A DNA stretch of 64,000 nucleotides. It comes from Magnetospirillum sp. GTDB lineage: Bacteria; Pseudomonadota; Alphaproteobacteria; CACIAM-22H2. The position numbers were made by a program, and so were the translations under genes. Where the stretch lies: contig JAPZUA010000001.1 in NCBI GenBank assembly GCA_027532905.1, forward strand, positions 1,037,950 to 1,101,949, written 5' to 3'. Of this stretch, positions 59,708 through 64,000 are shown piece after piece. The notes beneath the pieces are model-generated. The model was not told the DNA's origin. It did not search any database and saw only the letters and a program-made list of their open reading frames with translations. Positions within the stretch are counted from its first letter, which is position 1; every line of letters begins with the position of its first letter.

Positions 59708-60436
59708 ATGCCCATGCCGACTTCCCAACGCTCGATTGTCCTGGTCGACGACGACCGCAACATCCTCGCCTCGGTGTCGCTCGCCCTCGAAGCCGAAGGC
59801 TTCAAGGTGCGCAGCTTCACCGACGGAGCGGAGGCTTTGCGTGCACTAGCCGCGGAGCCCGCCGACTTGGCGATCCTCGACATCAAGATGCCGCGCATGG
59901 ACGGCATGCAGGTGCTCGAGCGTCTGCGCGCAAGCTCGGCGATGCCGGTCATCTTCCTCACCTCCAAAGACGACGAGGTGGACGAGGTGATGGGTCTGCG
60001 CTTGGGTGCGGACGACTACATCACCAAGCCCTTTTCCCAGCGCCTGCTGATCGAGCGCATCCGCGCCCTGCTGCGCCGCCAGGAAGCAAACCGGGCTGCC
60101 GCCGCAGGCCAGAGCCCGGCGGTCGGCACCGAGCCCGCCTTGGTGCGCGGCGATCTGTCGGTCGATCCGGAGCGCCATCTGTGCACCTGGAAGGGCCTTC
60201 CCGTGGTGCTGACCGTGACCGAATTCATGCTGCTGAAGGCACTCGCCCAGCGCCCCGGCCTCGTCAAAAGCCGCGACCAGCTGATGGACCTTGCCTACGG
60301 CGAGTCGATCTATGTCGACGACCGCACGATCGACAGCCACGTGAAGCGCCTGCGCAAGAAGTTCAAAGCGGTCGATCCGGAATTCAGCCAAATCGAAACC
60401 CTTTACGGCCTCGGCTATCGCTTCAAAGAAAAATAG
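59708..60436 (+). CDS. chvI: Response regulator ChvI
   Basis: The 242-aa OmpR/PhoB-type regulator has a receiver domain ([20 protein letters not shown]; phosphorylated Asp in [13 protein letters not shown]; Lys in YITKPFSQR) and a winged-helix DNA-binding domain ([34 protein letters not shown]). ChvI controls cell envelope, acid and host-interaction genes in alphaproteobacteria. ATG 59708 or 59714 is the likely start. It is followed by its sensor kinase chvG and by hprK, rapZ and PTS IIA, the classical alphaproteobacterial order. Confidence 0.92.
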   Translation: MPMPTSQRSIVLVDDDRNILASVSLALEAEGFKVRSFTDGAEALRALAAEPADLAILDIKMPRMDGMQVLERLRASSAMPVIFLTSKDDEVDEVMGLRLGADDYITKPFSQRLLIERIRALLRRQEANRAAAAGQSPAVGTEPALVRGDLSVDPERHLCTWKGLPVVLTVTEFMLLKALAQRPGLVKSRDQLMDLAYGESIYVDDRTIDSHVKRLRKKFKAVDPEFSQIETLYGLGYRFKEK

Positions 60437-60501
60437 GGCGCGTTTCAAAGAAGAATAGCCTGGGCCGCACGGTGCTCTAAAGTGCGGGCCATGGACCGGC
60501 C

Positions 60502-62157
60502 ATGGAACTGAAATCCCTGTCGCGGCGGCGCTTCTCGCCGCTCACGCGCCGCATTCTGTTCGTGAACATGCTGCCGCTGCTGCTGCTGACGGTGGGCGTG
60601 CTTTATCTCGACGATTTCCGCCGCGGGCTCATCGAGTCCGAATTGCAGGCCCTGACCACGCAAAGCCAGATCATCGCGGCCGCCCTCGGCGAAGCGGCCG
60701 TGTCGGTCGCCGACCCCGACGATGACGAGCGCGACGACCGCCTCGCACCCGAACTGGCACGCCAGATTTTGCGCCGCTTGGTCGAGCCCACGCGCGTACG
60801 CGCGCGCCTGTTCGACGATACGGGTGCTTTGCTTGCCGACAGCCGCATGTTGGGCCAAGGGTTCCTTGCGGTCGAAGTCGCCCCGCTGCCCCCGCCCGAC
60901 GCACCGGCCGAACGGCCGCGCGCCAGCGACATGCTGGTCGATCTGCTCGGCGGGGCGATGACGCAGGATTTGGCGCTGCCGCCCTATCGCGAATTGCGCG
61001 AGGCGAATGCGGCCGACTACGAGGAAGCGCGCCTCGCCTTTCTGGGCGAGGGTGCGCGCGCAGTGCGCCGGGCTGCCGGCGGCGGGATCGTGCTGACGGC
61101 CGCCGAACCTGTGCAGCGCTTCAAGCAAGTGCTCGGCGCTCTGATGCTCTCGACCGACGGGCGCAATATCGAAACCGCGCTGCGCACGGTGCGGCGCGAC
61201 ATTCTGCGCCTGGCAAGCGTCACGCTGTTGCTGACGGTGCTGCTGTCGCTGTATCTGGCGGGGACCATCGCGCGCCCCGTGCGGCGCCTTGCGCGTGCGG
61301 CCGACCGCGTCACGAGTGCCCGCACACGTTCGGGCGTGGGCGGTACACTCGGGGCCGGTGCCGCTTTGTCGCGCGCGATCCCGGACCTCACCGCGCGCGG
61401 CGACGAGATCGGCGATCTGTCGGCCGCCTTGCGCGACATGACCGAAGCGCTTGCCCGCCGCCTCGACGCGATCGACCGCTTCGCCGCCGACGTCGCGCAC
61501 GAACTCAAAAATCCGCTGACCTCTCTCAAGAGTGCGGTCGAAACCGTGGCGCGCGTCTCCGATCCCGGCGTGCAGCAAAAGCTTATGGCGATCGTGCTCG
61601 AAGACGTGGCGCGCCTCGACCGGCTCATCACCGACATTGCCGGTGCCTCGCGCCTCGATGCGGAGCTCAGCCGCACGCAAGCCGAGCCGGTCGATCTTGC
61701 GCAGTTGCTCGAAGGTTTGGCCGAAGCGCTCGCCGCCGTCGCCAAACCCGGTCAGGCCAAACCGATCTTCACGGCGGCCAATGCCGGGCCCTTTGCCGTG
61801 ATGGGGATTGGCGACCGGCTCGGCCAGGTCTTTCGCAACGTCGTCGCCAACGCCCAGTCCTTCAGCCCGCCCGACGCCTCGGTGCGCATCGCCATCGCCC
61901 GGGTCGGCAACAAGATCGCCGTCACGATCGACGACGACGGCCCGGGTATTCCGGCAGAAAAATTCGACGCGATTTTCGAACGATTCTATTCCGAGCGCCC
62001 AGCGAGCGAAAAATTCGGCACCCACTCGGGCCTCGGCCTGTCGATTTCGCGTCAAATCGTCGAGGCGCATGGCGGCACCATAACCGCCGAAAACCGCCAA
62101 AATGAGACGGGTGCCGTGCGCGGCGCACGCTTCACAATCCAGCTGCCGGCTGCCTAG
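60502..62157 (+). CDS. chvG: Sensor histidine kinase ChvG
   Basis: The 551-aa inner-membrane kinase has two transmembrane helices (ILFVNMLPLLLLTVGVLYLD and LASVTLLLTVLLSLYLAGTI) around a periplasmic sensor. A HAMP linker, the H-box FAADVAHELKNPLTSL and ATPase boxes (NVVANAQSFS, DDDGPGIP, HSGLGLSIS) follow. ChvG detects envelope stress and acid and phosphorylates ChvI. It starts 65 bp after chvI and precedes hprK. Homologues are ExoS and BvrS. Confidence 0.94.
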   Translation: MELKSLSRRRFSPLTRRILFVNMLPLLLLTVGVLYLDDFRRGLIESELQALTTQSQIIAAALGEAAVSVADPDDDERDDRLAPELARQILRRLVEPTRVRARLFDDTGALLADSRMLGQGFLAVEVAPLPPPDAPAERPRASDMLVDLLGGAMTQDLALPPYRELREANAADYEEARLAFLGEGARAVRRAAGGGIVLTAAEPVQRFKQVLGALMLSTDGRNIETALRTVRRDILRLASVTLLLTVLLSLYLAGTIARPVRRLARAADRVTSARTRSGVGGTLGAGAALSRAIPDLTARGDEIGDLSAALRDMTEALARRLDAIDRFAADVAHELKNPLTSLKSAVETVARVSDPGVQQKLMAIVLEDVARLDRLITDIAGASRLDAELSRTQAEPVDLAQLLEGLAEALAAVAKPGQAKPIFTAANAGPFAVMGIGDRLGQVFRNVVANAQSFSPPDASVRIAIARVGNKIAVTIDDDGPGIPAEKFDAIFERFYSERPASEKFGTHSGLGLSISRQIVEAHGGTITAENRQNETGAVRGARFTIQLPAA

Positions 62158-62269
62158 TTTTTGGGCGGTATCTGGGGATTTTCGGGCTTCTGGTTTACTG
62201 CCCATCTTTTGTGCAGCGCAACGCGGCGCGATTGACATCAGCGTCGTTCGGTCGCAGGCTGCTGGCGGC

Positions 62270-62764
62270 GTGAGGCAACGAACCACACTTCAGGTCCATG
62301 CGACCTGTGTCGAAATTGCCAGGGTTGGCGTTTTGTTGTGCGGCGCATCGGGAAGCGGCAAGTCCGACCTGGCGTTGCGGGCCATCGCCGCCGGTGCGCG
62401 GCTGGTGGCCGACGACAGGGTCGATCTCTGGTACGATGAACCAAAGCAGAGCGGACCAAAGCAGAGCAGGACGAAACGGTCGCAACAGATTGTATGGGCA
62501 CAAGCGCCCGCGGCCTTGGTCGGTTATCTGGAGGTTAGAGGAATCGGTATCGTGCGTGAGCCTGCCGCAAAACGTGCCCGTATCGGGCTGGTGATCGACT
62601 TGGCCGACAAGGCCGACATCGAGCGCCTACCGGAAATGCGTTCGCGCACGCTGCTCGGGCAGGCATTCCCGTTGCTCGCCCTCGACCCGTTTGCGGCGTC
62701 GGCCGTGGCAAAACTTTTCCTGGCCGCGAAGCTCGCGCGCCACCAAGCGCTTTTCGCGCATTGA
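62270..62764 (+). CDS. hprK: HPr kinase/phosphorylase, short alphaproteobacterial form
   Basis: The 164-aa protein keeps only the kinase domain: Walker A LCGASGSGKSDLALR, LVADDRVDLW and the signature VGYLEVRGIGIV. It lacks the N-terminal domain of Firmicute HprK, as in other alphaproteobacteria. It phosphorylates HPr of the nitrogen-related PTS. The likely start is GTG 62270, as no ATG fits. An in-frame 15-bp tandem repeat after the W-Y-D-E segment adds about ten residues (PKQSGPKQSR). Confidence 0.85.
   Translation: MRQRTTLQVHATCVEIARVGVLLCGASGSGKSDLALRAIAAGARLVADDRVDLWYDEPKQSGPKQSRTKRSQQIVWAQAPAALVGYLEVRGIGIVREPAAKRARIGLVIDLADKADIERLPEMRSRTLLGQAFPLLALDPFAASAVAKLFLAAKLARHQALFAH
62441..62470 (+). 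repeat. In-frame 15-bp tandem repeat inside hprK
   Basis: CCAAAGCAGAGCGGA (62441-62455) is followed by CCAAAGCAGAGCAGG (62456-62470), 13 of 15 bases identical, coding PKQSG and PKQSR. A weaker third unit (TKRSQ) follows. It lies in the loop between the Walker B region and the next conserved strand. Confidence 0.8.
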
Positions 62765-62822
62765 AGCGCCCGAGGCCGAGATCCAAGATGACATCTTCGA
62801 TTTTGCCCGGCGCGCGCGCCCG

Positions 62823-63734
62823 ATGACCGTTCCCCTGCAAGCAGCGCCCGTTCCGGCCCCGCATGCGCCTGCGCGCCGCGTGGTGCTCGTCACCGGTCTG
62901 TCGGGGGCCGGCCGGTCTTCGGCCATGCGCGCACTTGAAGATGCGGGCTACGAGGCGGTCGACAATCTGCCGCTCACCTTGCTCGCAAGCCTCGTTTTGT
63001 CCGAGCCTGCCGCCGATCTGCGCCCGGTCGCGATCGGCGTGGATACGCGTACGCGCGATTTTGGCGTCGATGCGCTGACCACCGCCATCGACCGGCTGGT
63101 GGCCGAGCCCGCCCTCGACGTACGCCTGCTCTATCTCGATTGCGACGACGACCAGCTCGCGCGCCGTTTCACCGAAACGCGCCGCCGCCATCCGCTCGCC
63201 GCCGACCGGCCGCTCTTGGACGGCATCAAGGCCGAACGCCGCCTGCTCGAGCCGTTGCGCGCGCGCGCCGACCGCGTGATCGACACGACCGGCCTTGCCC
63301 CGCACCAGCTCAAGCGCTTCGTGCAGGACGATTTCGCCCTCGACGCGCCCGCGGGCCTTGCCCTGTCGGTCGTGAGTTTCGCCTACCGCAACGGCCTGCC
63401 GCGCGAGGCCGATCTTGTGTTCGACGTGCGGTTCCTCGCCAACCCGCATTACCGGCCCGATCTGAAGCCGCTTACCGGCAAAGATGCCGACGTGGCGCAG
63501 TTCGTGGCCCGCGATCCGGGCTTCCAGGCATTTTTCGACGGCCTTTCCGACATGATCGCGGCCCTGCTGCCGCGCTTCGAGGCGGAAGGCAAATCCTATC
63601 TCACCGTCGCGATCGGCTGCACGGGCGGGCGTCACCGCTCGGTCTTCGTGGCCGAACGTTTGTCGGCACGCCTCGCCCAAGGCGGGCGGCGTGTGGCACT
63701 CGTCCATCGCGACCTCGACCGGAGTTTTGCATGA
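62823..63734 (+). CDS. rapZ: RNase adapter protein RapZ (YvcJ family)
   Basis: The 303-aa ATP/GTP-binding protein has an N-terminal nucleotide-binding domain (VVLVTGLSGAGRSSAMRALE; GYEAVDNLPLTLLASLV). The C-terminal RapZ domain has FAYRNGLPREADLVFDVRFL and GCTGGRHRSVFVAERLS. In E. coli it guides RNase E to the GlmZ RNA; in alphaproteobacteria its role beside the PTS is less clear. The P-loop Lys is Arg (GAGRSS), as in some relatives. It lies 58 bp after hprK and overlaps the PTS gene by ATGA. Confidence 0.93.
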   Translation: MTVPLQAAPVPAPHAPARRVVLVTGLSGAGRSSAMRALEDAGYEAVDNLPLTLLASLVLSEPAADLRPVAIGVDTRTRDFGVDALTTAIDRLVAEPALDVRLLYLDCDDDQLARRFTETRRRHPLAADRPLLDGIKAERRLLEPLRARADRVIDTTGLAPHQLKRFVQDDFALDAPAGLALSVVSFAYRNGLPREADLVFDVRFLANPHYRPDLKPLTGKDADVAQFVARDPGFQAFFDGLSDMIAALLPRFEAEGKSYLTVAIGCTGGRHRSVFVAERLSARLAQGGRRVALVHRDLDRSFA

Positions 63735-64000
63735 GCACGACACCCCGCCCCCCGCAACGCCCAAACAACGTCGAGCCGATCGCCAAAGACATGCCCGAAA
63801 AATCCGAAACGCTGATCGGGCTTGTGCTCGTCACGCACGGCCGACTTGCCGCCGAGTTCGTGGCCGCCCTCGAGCATGTGGTGGGGCCGCAGCGCAACGT
63901 GGCGGCCGTGTGCATTGGCCCCGACGACGACATGGAAATGCGCCGCAACGAAATCCTCGAAGCGGTCGCACGCTGCGACACAGGCGCCGGCGTGGTCGTG
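63731..64000 (+). CDS. PTS sugar transporter subunit IIA, mannose/nitrogen-type (partial)
   Basis: The first 90 codons are visible. After a Pro-rich N-terminal extension of about 25 residues, LIGLVLVTHGRLAAEFVAAL is the EIIA-Man opening with the phosphorylated His in VTHG. VCIGPDDDMEMRRNEILEAV follows. In alphaproteobacteria this EIIA works with HPr, EI-Ntr and HprK in a regulatory PTS that has no sugar permease. ATG 63731 overlaps the rapZ stop. The gene runs off the right edge. Confidence 0.92.
   Translation, partial: MSTTPRPPQRPNNVEPIAKDMPEKSETLIGLVLVTHGRLAAEFVAALEHVVGPQRNVAAVCIGPDDDMEMRRNEILEAVARCDTGAGVVV

Noticed and set aside
1-64000. CRISPR arrays, insertion sequences, rRNA genes
   Set aside because: None was found on either strand by inspection.

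Overview
The window is GC-rich, gene-dense chromosomal DNA from an alphaproteobacterium, most likely of the Rhodospirillales or a neighbouring order. This rests on the order chvI-chvG-hprK-rapZ-PTS IIA at the right end, on MmcB, SapC-family and HugZ proteins, on an Aap-type amino acid transporter, and on pervasive ATGA/GTGA stop-start overlaps. No phage, insertion sequence, plasmid or CRISPR feature was recognised. About 65 protein genes, one tRNA and a set of putative regulatory sites are annotated.

Left part (1-14862): the start of an ABC exporter-like gene, mmcB with an unknown 576-aa partner, gloB with a small unknown protein, a catalase-family peroxidase, a VOC/metallo-hydrolase pair, an orphan PhnD-like binding protein, a polyamine-type ABC importer (ATPase, binding protein, fused double permease) behind a consensus sigma-54 promoter, an orphan oligopeptide-type binding protein, and an alpha/beta hydrolase plus SapC pair.

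Signalling and secretion block (14866-23690): one minus-strand operon encodes an exported unknown, a cyclic-nucleotide-binding protein, a lipid-anchored TPR-CHAT caspase-like peptidase, an exported FecR/SH3-like protein and a CHASE2 class III nucleotide cyclase. A TpsB-type outer-membrane translocator is divergent from it and has no TpsA beside it. This is the best candidate for an undescribed system in the window.

Molybdate/tungstate block (23687-31340): eight near-continuous minus-strand genes join a Tup ABC transporter, a ModA-like binding protein, a Mop molbindin and a FecCD-class (MolABC-like) ABC transporter. A divergent helix-turn-helix/binding-protein regulator and a MOSC protein follow, with three 10-bp-phased TTTGCA repeats in the divergent gap.

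Nitrogen-compound block (31337-46976): an MFS transporter, an NMT1-type binding protein, aapJ-aapQ-aapM without its ATPase, then a catabolic-looking set: two PuuE-like deacetylase-fold proteins, a hydantoin-racemase-like protein without its cysteines, a TRZ/ATZ amidohydrolase and two AMDase-like proteins. A second polyamine-type ABC importer behind another sigma-54-like promoter completes it. Together these suggest nitrogen-controlled scavenging of an amide, ureide or N-heterocycle.

Right part: a LysR/DsbA-like/degenerate metallo-beta-lactamase module beside tRNA-Arg(CCG); msrQ with a lipoprotein hydrolase and an ABC-2 ATPase; a complex-I-type zinc-finger protein with polA; two tiny proline-rich proteins; an unknown gene paired with an Hsp70-like ATPase; HugZ; and the ChvI/ChvG two-component system followed by HPr kinase, RapZ and a truncated EIIA-Man.
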